Positions 14,198 to 22,458 of a stretch of DNA of 34,337 nucleotides are shown piece by piece (the stretch's first letter is position 1; each line of letters begins with the position of its first letter). The position numbers and the translations under genes are program-made. Under the pieces are notes generated by a model that was not told where the DNA came from, ran no database searches, and saw nothing but the letters and a program-made list of their open reading frames with translations. The DNA lies in assembly GCF_025464955.1 (NCBI RefSeq), contig NZ_JAODNM010000147.1:1-34337 (forward strand), in the 5' to 3' direction. Source of the stretch: Amycolatopsis sp. Its GTDB lineage: Bacteria; Actinomycetota; Actinomycetes; Mycobacteriales; Pseudonocardiaceae.

Positions 14198-17026
14198 GTG
14201 AGCGACACCCATGTCCCCGTCCTGATCATCGGCGGAGGTCTCACCGGTCTTTCAGCCGCGCTGTGCCTGGCACGGCTCGACATCGGATTCCTGCTGATCG
14301 ACCGGCATACGACGACCTCGCAGCACCCCAAGGCGCGGGCGATCAACCCGCGCACGACTGAGGTGCTCGGCGCGCTCGGTCTCGGCCCGGCGCTGGCGGA
14401 GAACCGATCCCCCATCGCGGACAACAGTCAGCTCATCCACGTCCACTCCCTAGCGGGTAAGGAGCGCATCCGGCTGCCGCGGGCCCCGCACGACGAGGTG
14501 AACTTAGTCAGTTCACATGGCTGGTCGCTGGTCGACCAGAACCGCCTTGAACCGGTGCTGATCGAGCAACTCCCCGACGGCGCGGGCGAGGTCAGGTTCG
14601 GAACCGAGTGGACCGCGCTCACCCAAGAGGAGGACCGGGTCCGCGTGCGGATCCGAGACCGACAAACCGGTGTAGAGCACGACGTCACGGCCGACTATGT
14701 GATCGCCGCCGATGGTGGGCGCAGCCAGGTGCGCGCAGCGCTCGGAATCGAGGAAGAGGGGCCAGGGACGCTGTCGTCGATGGTGAGCTACTTCTTCCGT
14801 GCTGATCTCACCCCGTACCTGAGAGATCGGCGGATCATCGCGGCCTACGTACTCAATGATCAGTTCAAGGGCACTCTCATGCCCCTTGACAACATTGACC
14901 GTTGGGTCTTCAACGTCTCGTACTACCCCGAGCAGGGCGAGGACCCGGCCACGTTCGACCGCGAGTGGTGCGTGCGCAAGACCAGAGCCGGGATCGGGAT
15001 ACCGGACCTCGACGTCGACGTGCTGAGCGAGGAGTTGCTGCCCTGGGAGATCGCAGGCCGGGTGGCGGCACACATGCGGCAGCGGCGCGTGTTCATCGCG
15101 GGGGATGCCGCCCATGTTATGCCGCCGACGGGTGCCTTCGGGGCGAGCACGGGGATCCAGGACGTACACAACCTGTGCTGGAAGATCGCGTACGTGCTGC
15201 GCGGCCAGGCTGGCGACGACCTCCTCGACACATACGAGACCGAGCGACTGCCAGTCGCCCACCTCGTCGTCAACCAGTCGATGCTGCGGTTCACTATTCG
15301 CCAGGGCAGCACGCTTGAGGACGTCTCCGACGGGATGCTGGACGAGCTCGCCGTCTCCTTCGGATACCGCTACCCCGTCACTCAGGCGCCACCGGGACGG
15401 GACTGGCACGTCGACGATCCTCGCGAGCAGCTTGCCGAGCCGGGGTGCAGAGCTCCGCACGTCGTGCTGGGTGACGGCGAAGGAGCGGTCGCCTTGCACG
15501 ATCTCTTTGCATACGGCCGCTTCACGCTGCTAGTCGATGGGAGTGGGGCTGGTTCGGCCGGACTCGCCGCTGACCTCGCCACCTACACGTGTCCGCTGGA
15601 CACTATTCTGATCGGTTCTGGCGGCGAGCATGCCGACCCGCAGGGTGAATGGCGACGCGTCTACGGTCTCGGGGTCGGGGGCGCCGTGCTGATCCGGCCG
15701 GACGGCTTCATCGCCGCCCGGTGGCCGGAATCTCCAGACCGCGCAGCCATCCTTACCGCGCTCGACACGGCGGTGCGGTTCGACGAAGATGAGTCCATCG
15801 GGACGCGTTTCCGGCCGTTCGCCGTCGATCCCCAGGACGAGATCCTTGCCGAGGCACGAGCCACGGAGCCGGTGTTCCACTCACCCGAGCTCGGCGCTTG
15901 GATCGTGACCCGGCACGAGGACGTCAAGGCGATCCTCGGCAACACCAAGGCCTTCAGCCTCGCGACGGTCCCCGACCGGCTGGCTAAGCTGACCGACGAG
16001 GCCTACGCCGAGCTCGCCAAGACCTTTTCCGAGGTGCCGGTGGCCATCCGAGAAGACGCGGTCGATGAGGCGCGCAAGCGGGTTCGGGCCCCGATCATGA
16101 AAGCCTTCGACCCGGAACGCATCGCGCAGCGCAGCGGGCAGCTCCTCGCCGAGATCGACGTGCTGGTCGATCGATTCGAGGCCCGTGGCGAGGCGGATCT
16201 CATGGCCGAGTTCGCCCGGCCACTCCCGGTCCGGGTCAAAGCACCGGTGCTCGGCATCGATCTGGACGACTACGACGAGTTCGTCGATGGCACCTACCGG
16301 TTCATGAAGCTCCACTCGGTTGCGGCCCAGCTCCCGGCCGACGAGCAGGTGTCCCTCGCCGGCCAGGTCGTTGGCTATCAGAGGCTGCTTGATCGGTACG
16401 CCCGCGAACGCCGGGAACAGCCACGGGACGACCTCTTCAGCGATCTGATCCGTGCCATGGCCGCCGGCGATGCCCCGCTCACCGTCGCTGAGCGTAAGGC
16501 GATCGTCGACGGAATGACGGGCCTGATCGCGGCCGGCCACTTCACCACGACCGCGGCACTCGGCACCAGCCTGCTTGAGCTGCTCCGCCGTCCCGCATTG
16601 TGGAAGCGGCTGGTAGCGGACCCGAGCCTGGCGGCCGCCGTGGCGGACGAGTTGGTCCGCTACCGCAGCCCGTTGCGCGGGCTCATGCGCCGCACCACGA
16701 AGACGGTGCAGGTGGGGACCGTGACGCTGCCCCCGAAGACTGAGCTGATGATCAGCTACCAGTCGGCCGACCGCGACGGAGACGTGTTTCCGGACCCTGA
16801 CGAGATCCGGCTGGATCGCGGGCCGGTCGAGCACTTCGGGTTTGGCCATGGCCCCCGAGCCTGCGTCGGCGAGGCACTCGGCCGGCAGATCCTCACGCTC
16901 ACCCTCCGCCGGCTTGCCCAACGCCTACCCAGCCTCGAGCTTGTGCCCGGCCACGAACCGGTCTACCTGCCTGGGCTGCATGTCATCCTTGACAGCCTGC
17001 CTGTGCGCTGGACGGTCAGCGGATGA
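14198..17026 (+). CDS. FAD aromatic hydroxylase-cytochrome P450 fusion
   Basis: This single uninterrupted 942-aa frame starts at GTG 14198 (GAGAGG upstream). Residues 1 to about 528 are a class A flavoprotein monooxygenase of the TcmG/PgaE/RdmE type. They have the dinucleotide motif IIGGGLTGLSA (10-20), ARAINPRTTEVL, the DG motif YVIAADGGRSQVRAALG (168-183), and the FAD-ribityl motif FIAGDAAHVMPPTGAFGASTGIQDVHNLCWK (299-329), followed by the thioredoxin-like C-domain. Residues about 535-942 are a complete P450: AGHFTT in the I-helix (779-784), ExxR at 818-821 and heme loop FGFGHGPRACVG with Cys889. No linker beyond a few acidic residues is visible. Two successive oxidations of one aromatic intermediate are the likely role. 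A TTA codon lies at 14504-14506. The 3' end overlaps the convergent DUF1772 gene by 11 bp. Confidence 0.93.
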   Translation: MSDTHVPVLIIGGGLTGLSAALCLARLDIGFLLIDRHTTTSQHPKARAINPRTTEVLGALGLGPALAENRSPIADNSQLIHVHSLAGKERIRLPRAPHDEVNLVSSHGWSLVDQNRLEPVLIEQLPDGAGEVRFGTEWTALTQEEDRVRVRIRDRQTGVEHDVTADYVIAADGGRSQVRAALGIEEEGPGTLSSMVSYFFRADLTPYLRDRRIIAAYVLNDQFKGTLMPLDNIDRWVFNVSYYPEQGEDPATFDREWCVRKTRAGIGIPDLDVDVLSEELLPWEIAGRVAAHMRQRRVFIAGDAAHVMPPTGAFGASTGIQDVHNLCWKIAYVLRGQAGDDLLDTYETERLPVAHLVVNQSMLRFTIRQGSTLEDVSDGMLDELAVSFGYRYPVTQAPPGRDWHVDDPREQLAEPGCRAPHVVLGDGEGAVALHDLFAYGRFTLLVDGSGAGSAGLAADLATYTCPLDTILIGSGGEHADPQGEWRRVYGLGVGGAVLIRPDGFIAARWPESPDRAAILTALDTAVRFDEDESIGTRFRPFAVDPQDEILAEARATEPVFHSPELGAWIVTRHEDVKAILGNTKAFSLATVPDRLAKLTDEAYAELAKTFSEVPVAIREDAVDEARKRVRAPIMKAFDPERIAQRSGQLLAEIDVLVDRFEARGEADLMAEFARPLPVRVKAPVLGIDLDDYDEFVDGTYRFMKLHSVAAQLPADEQVSLAGQVVGYQRLLDRYARERREQPRDDLFSDLIRAMAAGDAPLTVAERKAIVDGMTGLIAAGHFTTTAALGTSLLELLRRPALWKRLVADPSLAAAVADELVRYRSPLRGLMRRTTKTVQVGTVTLPPKTELMISYQSADRDGDVFPDPDEIRLDRGPVEHFGFGHGPRACVGEALGRQILTLTLRRLAQRLPSLELVPGHEPVYLPGLHVILDSLPVRWTVSG

Positions 17027-17447
17027 CTGCCCAGACGCTGAAGGTCGTCAGCGCCGATACCGAGGCGGCCAGCCGCACGAAGTGCCATCGACGCCAGGCC
17101 CCGCGCGGATCTTCGTCGGCGGGGCAGCGGCCCGACTTGACTCGGCGGTTGATCGGCACGTTCCCGAACTGGGACACCACGGACACCGTGAGCTGGCACG
17201 CCAGCGCCGCCACGGTCAGCGGTGCGGGGCCCGCCACGATCAGCAGACTGGCCATGCACAGAACTGTCAGCACGACGATCGGTGGCATCACCTTGTCGAA
17301 GTGCCGGCCGAACACGATGTGGGACGCCACGTACTCGTCGTAGGGCAGGGTACGGAATCCGGGGATGAGGCTCAGCGCGACGCAGCACATGACGCCAGCG
17401 GTGACGCCGGAGCCCAGGAGCGCCAGCACAGTCAGCAGATCTTGCAT
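17016..17447 (-). CDS. DUF1772-type small membrane protein
   Basis: This 143-aa protein has about four hydrophobic segments: LLTVLALLGSGVTAGVMCCVALSLI, VMPPIVVLTVLCMASLLIVAG, LTVAALACQLTVSVVS and LAASVSALTTFSVWAVI. It has the family-typical NVPINRRVKSG between them. DUF1772 proteins include anthrone oxygenase-like enzymes of fungi and recur in aromatic polyketide clusters, so a role in oxidising an anthrone-type ring or in membrane association of the pathway is plausible but unproven. It reads against its neighbours and overlaps the end of the FAD-P450 gene tail to tail. The start at 17447 lacks a clear ribosome site. Confidence 0.75.
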   Translation of the reverse strand: MQDLLTVLALLGSGVTAGVMCCVALSLIPGFRTLPYDEYVASHIVFGRHFDKVMPPIVVLTVLCMASLLIVAGPAPLTVAALACQLTVSVVSQFGNVPINRRVKSGRCPADEDPRGAWRRWHFVRLAASVSALTTFSVWAVIR

Positions 17448-17563
17448 GAAACCACGGTGACGGTACGAGCTCAGAGTGCGCTAGAAAATCCCGCCTAAAT
17501 TATTTCTGGAGAGGCTGTCGCCATGATCCGATCGTGCACGAATTTTCCTGAAGGAGGTATCCA
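17448..17563. promoter_or_regulatory. Divergent promoter region of the core PKS operon
   Basis: This 116-bp gap separates the DUF1772 start from the cyclase start. It has a local A/T-rich patch (17482-17507, including TAAATTATTT) unusual for the surroundings, and a near-perfect ribosome site AAGGAGGT at 17551-17558, five bases before the GTG. It should carry the operon promoter and probably the SARP target, but I could not find a clear heptameric direct repeat. Confidence 0.4.
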
Positions 17564-17917
17564 GTGACCGAACAACACCGGACACTCATCGTCGCTCGTG
17601 CTGACCGGCGGTCGTTGGCCGACATCGGACGGATCTTCGCCGAGTCCGACGACACCGGACTGCCGCACCGTCTTGGCGTCCGCAGGCGGTCGCTGTTCCA
17701 CTTCCGCGAACTCTACTTCCACCTCATCGATGCCGACGCGCCGGTTCTGGGCCCGCTCGAGCAGATGCGAGACGACCCGGACTTCCGCAGCGTCAACGAG
17801 CGCCTAGCGAGGTTTGTCACCCCTTACTCACCCGAGTGGCGCAGTCCTGGAGACGCCATGGCCAACGAGTTCTATACGTGGTCATCCGGGGAGTGTCCGT
17901 GGGAGGGAGAGCGATGA
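17564..17917 (+). CDS. TcmI-family polyketide cyclase
   Basis: This 117-aa protein matches the size and opening of TcmI-type ferredoxin-fold cyclases. It has a beta strand (TLIVARADR), SLADIGRIFAESDDTGLPHRLGVRRRSLFHF, the second strand ELYFHLIDAD, and a C-terminal WRSPGDAMANEFYTW. These enzymes close later rings of the poly-beta-ketone with regiospecific aldol condensation. The GTG start has the strongest Shine-Dalgarno in the window. The stop overlaps the cupin start by ATGA. As first gene of the core operon it shares the TcmI-TcmJ-TcmK-TcmL order known from tetracenomycin-type and pentangular clusters. Confidence 0.9.
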   Translation: MTEQHRTLIVARADRRSLADIGRIFAESDDTGLPHRLGVRRRSLFHFRELYFHLIDADAPVLGPLEQMRDDPDFRSVNERLARFVTPYSPEWRSPGDAMANEFYTWSSGECPWEGER

Positions 17918-18309
17918 CGACGGAAGACCTGCAGGCCCGGCACAAGGCTGCGGACGACGTGCCCGCCCGGACTCACCGCGGTGGGGCGATGCGTCTGCTG
18001 TTCGGGCCGACCTCCGGTTGCGAGGACGGGTTGTTCGGCGTGCTCGACCTTCGGGTGGCCGAGGTGTTCCGCGAGCACTACCACCCGTTTTCCGAAGAGT
18101 GCCTCTTCGTAGTCTCCGGCTCCGTCGTCGTGAGGGTCGACGGCGACCGCGTCCCGCTCGGCGCGGGCGAGGCGATCCGTATTCCCCGCAACGCCCGTCA
18201 CCGCGTGGTCAACGAATCCGAAGAACCCGCCCGGGTGGTGTTCAGCCTGTACGGCATCGCGCCCTCGCCGGAACTGGGACACGTAGAGACCGAGCATGCG
18301 CCGGAGTAG
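17914..18309 (+). CDS. Cupin polyketide cyclase (TcmJ/PdmL-like)
   Basis: This 131-aa single-domain cupin carries the metal-binding motif 1 EHYHPFSEECLFVVSGSVVVRVDG and motif 2 IPRNARHRVVNESEEPARVVF. Small cupins between a TcmI-type cyclase and KS-alpha act with it and an ABM monooxygenase in forming the last rings of pentangular scaffolds (known for PdmK/PdmL/PdmH in pradimicin). The ATG at 17914 has GGGAGGGAG upstream and is coupled to the cyclase stop. The 3' end overlaps KS-alpha by 14 bp, so the three are translated together. Confidence 0.9.
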   Translation: MTTEDLQARHKAADDVPARTHRGGAMRLLFGPTSGCEDGLFGVLDLRVAEVFREHYHPFSEECLFVVSGSVVVRVDGDRVPLGAGEAIRIPRNARHRVVNESEEPARVVFSLYGIAPSPELGHVETEHAPE

Positions 18310-19558
18310 CCCCGACACGGCCGCAATCACTGGAGTCGGCGCGATAGCACCCGGACGCATGGGGCGGGACGCGTTCTGGGAACTGATCTCGGCCGGCCGG
18401 ACCGCTACCCGCACGATCAGCAGCTTCGACCCGGCGCCGTTCCGCTCACGTGTCGCCGCCGAGTGCGAATTCGACTTCACGGCGGTCGGCGACGACCGAA
18501 TGCGCGGTGCCGACCGCGTGAACCAGCTCGCCGCAGCCGCAGCCGCAGAGGCATGGCAGGACTCCGGGCTTCGCGCCAGCCGGGACCGAATCGGGGTGGT
18601 GGTGGGCAGCGCAGTCGGGTGCACCATCGCCCTCGAACGGGAGTACGTACGGGTCAGTGGGCGGGGCGCACACTGGCTGGTCGATGCGAGCCGCGCGGGG
18701 AACCACCTGCACGACCACCTCGTTCCCAGCAGCATCGCCCGCGCTGTCGCCTGGACCCTCGGCGCGGAGGGGCCGTGTCGTATGGTGTCGAACGGCTGCA
18801 CATCGGGCCTCGACGTGGCCAGACACGGCCTGCAAATGCTGCACGCCTACGACCTCGAAGCGGTCGTCGTCGTGGGAGCCGACGCGCCCATTTCGCCGAT
18901 CACCGTCGCATGCTTTGACGCCATTAAAGCCACGAGCTCGAACAACGACGATCCAGCGCACGCCAGCAGACCCTTCGACCGAGACCGCGATGGGTTTGTA
19001 CTAGGGGAAGGGGCGGCCGCGCTGGTGCTGGAGAAGCCGCACAGCGCCGAGAGCCGCAACGCCGACATCTACGCACGCTTGCTCGCGGCGCAAAGTCGCG
19101 CGAACGCCTACCACATGACCGGTCTCCGTACCGACGGCAGGGAACTGGCGGAGGCCATCTGTGCGGTTCTCGACGCGAGCGGCCTGGATGCCGACGACAT
19201 CGACTACGTCAATGCGCACGGCTCTGGCACCAAGCAGAACGATCGGCACGAGACAGCGGCTGTGAAGACCGCGCTGGGCCACCATGCACGGTCCACACCG
19301 ATGAGTTCCATCAAGAGCATGATCGGCCATTCTCTCGGCGCTATCGGCACTCTGGAGCTGGCCGCCTGCGCGCTGATGCTGCGCCACCAGTTCATCGTTC
19401 CCACCGCCAACTACCGGACCCCCGACCCCGAGTGCGACCTTGACTACGTGCCCAGTGAGGGCCGTGCGGCGCGGGTGCGTGCCGTCGTGAGCGTGGGCTC
19501 CGGTTTCGGTGGTTTCCAGAGTGCGGTGGCCCTCGCTCATAACGGCTGGTCGGTATGA
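18296..19558 (+). CDS. Type II PKS ketosynthase, KS-alpha subunit
   Basis: This 420-aa ketosynthase has the full Cys-His-His set: Cys168 in SNGCTSGLDV, His308 in YVNAHGSGTKQND and His345 in SIKSMIGHSLGAIGTLELA. It condenses malonyl-ACP units as a heterodimer with the KS-beta encoded next, and no separate priming ketosynthase is present. The start ATG overlaps the cupin gene by 14 bp, and the stop overlaps the KS-beta ATG (ATGA), the usual stoichiometric coupling. The length and motif context match aromatic-polyketide KS-alpha. Exact chain length cannot be deduced by eye. Confidence 0.96.
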   Translation: MRRSSPDTAAITGVGAIAPGRMGRDAFWELISAGRTATRTISSFDPAPFRSRVAAECEFDFTAVGDDRMRGADRVNQLAAAAAAEAWQDSGLRASRDRIGVVVGSAVGCTIALEREYVRVSGRGAHWLVDASRAGNHLHDHLVPSSIARAVAWTLGAEGPCRMVSNGCTSGLDVARHGLQMLHAYDLEAVVVVGADAPISPITVACFDAIKATSSNNDDPAHASRPFDRDRDGFVLGEGAAALVLEKPHSAESRNADIYARLLAAQSRANAYHMTGLRTDGRELAEAICAVLDASGLDADDIDYVNAHGSGTKQNDRHETAAVKTALGHHARSTPMSSIKSMIGHSLGAIGTLELAACALMLRHQFIVPTANYRTPDPECDLDYVPSEGRAARVRAVVSVGSGFGGFQSAVALAHNGWSV

Positions 19559-20775
19559 CGGCTGTCATCACGGGAATCGGAGTGTGGACTTCGTCCGGCA
19601 AGGGGTGCGAGGAATTTTGGAAGACTGCGTCCGCCGGCACCGTGACCCTCGGCGAACTGACCCGGTTCGACCACAGTGGTTATCCCTTCGCTCTGGCTGG
19701 TCAGCTGCGAGACCACGAGGCCACCGACATCCCGCCCCGGCTATGGGCACAGACGGACGTGTGGACCCGGCAGGGGCTCGTCCAGAGCGCCCTTGCCCTG
19801 GAGGACGCTGGGCTGGACCTCTCCGCGGTTGCCGAATATGACGCCGGTATCGCCCTTGCCAGTTCGGCTGGTGGAGTCGAGTTCGGCCAGCGTGAGATCC
19901 AGGCCTTGTGGGGTGAGGGTCCACGCCACGTCAGCGCATACCAGTCCATCGCTTGGTTCTATGCGGCGACCACTGGGCAGACGTCGATCTACCACGGGAT
20001 CCGCGGCCAGTGCGACGCTGTGGTCGCGGAAGGAGCGGGCGGGCTGGATGCCCTGGCAGTGGCTGACCACGCGATCGGAGACGGTACCCAGTCGATCATG
20101 TTGTGCGGCGGCACCGACTCTGCGCTCAGTCCGTACGGCATGGTGTGCCAGTGGTCCAGCGGGCTGCTGTCCGGCGCCACCGACCACCGCGACGCCTACG
20201 TGCCCTTCCGTGACGACGCAGGGGGTTGGGTGCCCGGCGAGGGGGGTGCGGTCCTGGTTGCGGAGAGCCCGAGCGGTGCCGCCCGGCGATCTGCCGAAGT
20301 ATATGGCCACATCGTGGGGTGCGGGGCCTCGTTCGATCCGCCGCCGGAGAGCGGACGCCGGTCGACCCTGCGCGTGGCGATCGCCCATGCGCTCGCCGAG
20401 GCGCGGGTCCGTCCCGATGAGGTCGACGTCGTCTACGCCGACGCCGCGGCGGTGCCCGGCTGGGACCACGCGGAGGCGGAGGCGCTGGCCGAGGTGTTCG
20501 GCCCGCGCGGGGTGCCTGTCACCGCACCGAAATCGGGCTACGGTCGGCTCTACTCAGGCGGCGGAGCCGTCGATGTGGCAACGGCGTTGCTTGGCATGCG
20601 GCACGGCCTGATCCCGCCGACCCCCAACGGTCCAGCCTGGCATCCGCTCATCGACGTCGTTAGCACAGTACGGGAGACGAACGTGGACGTCGCGCTCGTG
20701 GTTGCTCGCGGGCACGGTGGCTTCAACTCGGCTGTCGTGCTCCGACGCGACGGTGACGCGGTGCCTGTCCGGTGA
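19555..20775 (+). CDS. KS-beta / chain-length factor with Gly in place of the signature Gln
   Basis: This 406-aa ketosynthase homologue without the catalytic Cys and His residues partners KS-alpha and sets chain length. At the usual AEQAGGLDAL signature it reads AEGAGGLDAL, with Gly160 (codon GGA) where most chain-length factors have the conserved Gln. The KS histidine regions are replaced by YADAAAVPGWDHAEAEAL and KSGYGRLYSGGGAVDVA. It starts within the KS-alpha stop. It is followed by only 33 bp before the aromatase gene, where an ACP gene would normally lie. Confidence 0.95.
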   Translation: MTAVITGIGVWTSSGKGCEEFWKTASAGTVTLGELTRFDHSGYPFALAGQLRDHEATDIPPRLWAQTDVWTRQGLVQSALALEDAGLDLSAVAEYDAGIALASSAGGVEFGQREIQALWGEGPRHVSAYQSIAWFYAATTGQTSIYHGIRGQCDAVVAEGAGGLDALAVADHAIGDGTQSIMLCGGTDSALSPYGMVCQWSSGLLSGATDHRDAYVPFRDDAGGWVPGEGGAVLVAESPSGAARRSAEVYGHIVGCGASFDPPPESGRRSTLRVAIAHALAEARVRPDEVDVVYADAAAVPGWDHAEAEALAEVFGPRGVPVTAPKSGYGRLYSGGGAVDVATALLGMRHGLIPPTPNGPAWHPLIDVVSTVRETNVDVALVVARGHGGFNSAVVLRRDGDAVPVR

Positions 20776-20808
20776 GGATTCAATAGGCCAACAACGGAAT
20801 GGGAGCTC

Positions 20809-21288
20809 ATGGCTGTTTCGACGGAGAACACGGTATTCATCAAGGCGCCGCTGGAGCTGGTCTGGGAGGTGACCAACGACGTCGCGAACTGGCCGTCGCT
20901 CTACTCCGAGTACGCCGCGGCCGAGATCCTCGAACAAGACACGCAGCGGGTCATCTTTCGGCTGACGACCGTCCCCGACGAGGAGGACAGGACCTGGACC
21001 TGGGTATCGGAGCGGCGCCCCGACCCGGCGACACACACAGTCCAGGCCAAACGGATCGATCCTGGGCCGTTCGAACACATGGACATCTTCTGGAGCTACC
21101 GGGAGAGGGACGGCGGGACGGAGATGTTGTGGCGGCAGGAGTTCCATCTGCGCGACGACGCGCCGCTGGACGACGAGACGATGCGCGCCCGGATTAATGC
21201 CAACACTCTCGTGCAGATGGGCCTCATCAAACAGCGGCTCGAGGAGTGGGGACTGGACGACGAGACGATGGAGGAGCAGGATGACTGA
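20809..21288 (+). CDS. Mono-domain polyketide aromatase/cyclase (SRPBCC fold)
   Basis: This 159-aa START/SRPBCC-fold protein resembles TcmN N-domain/WhiE-VI/PdmD enzymes. It opens with ENTVFIKAPLELVWEVTNDVANWPSLYSEY, has a central WTWVSERRPD loop and HMDIFWSYRERDGGTEMLWRQEFHL, and ends with a C-terminal helix NANTLVQMGLIKQRLEEW. It catalyses first-ring cyclisation and aromatisation of the ACP-bound chain. A GGGAG site is close to the ATG. Its 3' end overlaps the ketoreductase start by 8 bp. Single-domain members usually work on non-reduced or late-reduced chains. Confidence 0.93.
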   Translation: MAVSTENTVFIKAPLELVWEVTNDVANWPSLYSEYAAAEILEQDTQRVIFRLTTVPDEEDRTWTWVSERRPDPATHTVQAKRIDPGPFEHMDIFWSYRERDGGTEMLWRQEFHLRDDAPLDDETMRARINANTLVQMGLIKQRLEEWGLDDETMEEQDD

Positions 21289-22009
21289 TCTGACAGGCAG
21301 GCGGGTACTCGTGACCGGCGGCACTCGGGGCGTCGGGCGCGGCGTGTCAGTGGCCTTGGCTCGACACGGGGCTGTGGTCGTCGCTGGCTATCAGGAGGAT
21401 ACAGACGAAGCCGACCGCACCCTTGAAGAGTTGACGGCGCTGAACTCTGCCGGACACCGTATTGTCCGGTCCGACATCACCACTGGAAGCGGCCGGGCCG
21501 ATCTCATTGAGGCGTGCGAAGGTACGCTTGACGGATTGGTCACCTGCGCCGGCGCGATCAGCCATATCAAGCTTGAGGACCTGTCGATCACCGAGTGGGA
21601 GCGAGTCCTCACCACCAACCTCACTGCCGCGTTCGCCCTCACGCAGGCGGCCATCCCGGTGCTGCCGGCCGGTGGGGCCATCGTGTACGTGGGGTCGAAG
21701 GTCGCTACCGTCGGGGTGCCCCTACGGGCGCACTACACCGCGGCGAAAGCCGCTCTCGTGGGCCTCATGCGCAGTGTCTGCAAGGAGCGCGGGCCGGACG
21801 GTTGGCGGGTCAACGTTGTCGCCCCCGGTGTGATCGAGTCACCGGCGGTCGACTCGCTGCCGCAGGGCGTCCGCGCCCGCTACGAACACATGACGGCGCT
21901 CGGCAGACTTGGCCGTCCTGACGAGGTCGGGGAGGTGGTTGCGTTCCTGCTGAGTCCGCAAGCGTCGTACGTGACGGGGGAGGTAATCAATGTCGACGGC
22001 GGAATCTGA
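21281..22009 (+). CDS. SDR ketoreductase
   Basis: This 242-aa classical short-chain dehydrogenase starts at ATG 21281, overlapping the aromatase stop, with GGAGGAGCAG upstream. It has the cofactor motif TGGTRGVGRGV (12-22), Asn113, and a catalytic Ser139, Tyr152 and Lys156 in YVGSK and HYTAAKAA. The C-terminal end ASYVTGEVINVDGG is typical of FabG-like enzymes. In pentangular pathways such a reductase removes one carbonyl of the long chain (C-19 in pradimicin). The location between aromatase and ABM monooxygenase matches that role. It is NADPH-dependent and cytosolic. Confidence 0.93.
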   Translation: MTDLTGRRVLVTGGTRGVGRGVSVALARHGAVVVAGYQEDTDEADRTLEELTALNSAGHRIVRSDITTGSGRADLIEACEGTLDGLVTCAGAISHIKLEDLSITEWERVLTTNLTAAFALTQAAIPVLPAGGAIVYVGSKVATVGVPLRAHYTAAKAALVGLMRSVCKERGPDGWRVNVVAPGVIESPAVDSLPQGVRARYEHMTALGRLGRPDEVGEVVAFLLSPQASYVTGEVINVDGGI

Positions 22010-22367
22010 ATTCCTCGCGGTCGGACGAGTGAAAGTACTGCTGTGGTGTCGTTACCGTGACGACGAAGAACGTCGGGAAATCGTACGACGATTCGACCGC
22101 ATCGGCGACCTGCTTCGGGGGACACCCGGCTTGGTGAGCAGCGAGTTGCTCATCTCTGTGAGCCGTTCTGGTGGTTTCGCGGTGCTCAGCGAATGGGCGA
22201 GCCGGGCGGAGTTCGAGGCATGGGAACGGGGAGATGAGCACCGTCTCCAGACCGCGGGTATGCGGCCTTTCCAGGATCCGGGACGCAACCCGCCCTTCGA
22301 CGTGTTGGAGGTGTCGCGTGCCAGCGATGCGGCGAAGACCGTGACCACTCAGCGGGAACCCTCGTGA
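21990..22367 (+). CDS. Antibiotic biosynthesis monooxygenase (ABM) domain protein
   Basis: This 125-aa ferredoxin-fold protein matches cofactor-free quinone-forming monooxygenases of the ABM family: a first strand VKVLLWCRYRD, a helix with RFDRIGDLLRGTPGLVSSELL, and FAVLSEWASRAEFEAWERGDEH. ABM enzymes oxidise anthrone-like rings to quinones without metal or flavin. The ATG at 21990 overlaps the ketoreductase end by 20 bp and has GGGGGAGG upstream. It closes the core operon. It is distinct from the second ABM-like domain that is fused to the ACP. Confidence 0.88.
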   Translation: MSTAESEFLAVGRVKVLLWCRYRDDEERREIVRRFDRIGDLLRGTPGLVSSELLISVSRSGGFAVLSEWASRAEFEAWERGDEHRLQTAGMRPFQDPGRNPPFDVLEVSRASDAAKTVTTQREPS

Positions 22368-22429
22368 CACAAGGAGATTGACGATTAGCGAGGAGTAGTT
22401 GCATGTGTGCGCGATGCACTGAACGACGG

Positions 22430-22458
22430 TTGTCAGTGCCGCCCTCGAAGCATAGACT
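22430..22458 (+). promoter_or_regulatory. Predicted promoter of the SARP gene
   Basis: TTGTCA (22430-22435) and TAGACT (22453-22458) are exactly 17 bp apart and close to the vegetative consensus. Transcription would start near 22465, giving a leader of about 125 nt before the GTG at 22590. This would let the regulator be expressed apart from the operon ending at 22367. Confidence 0.5.
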
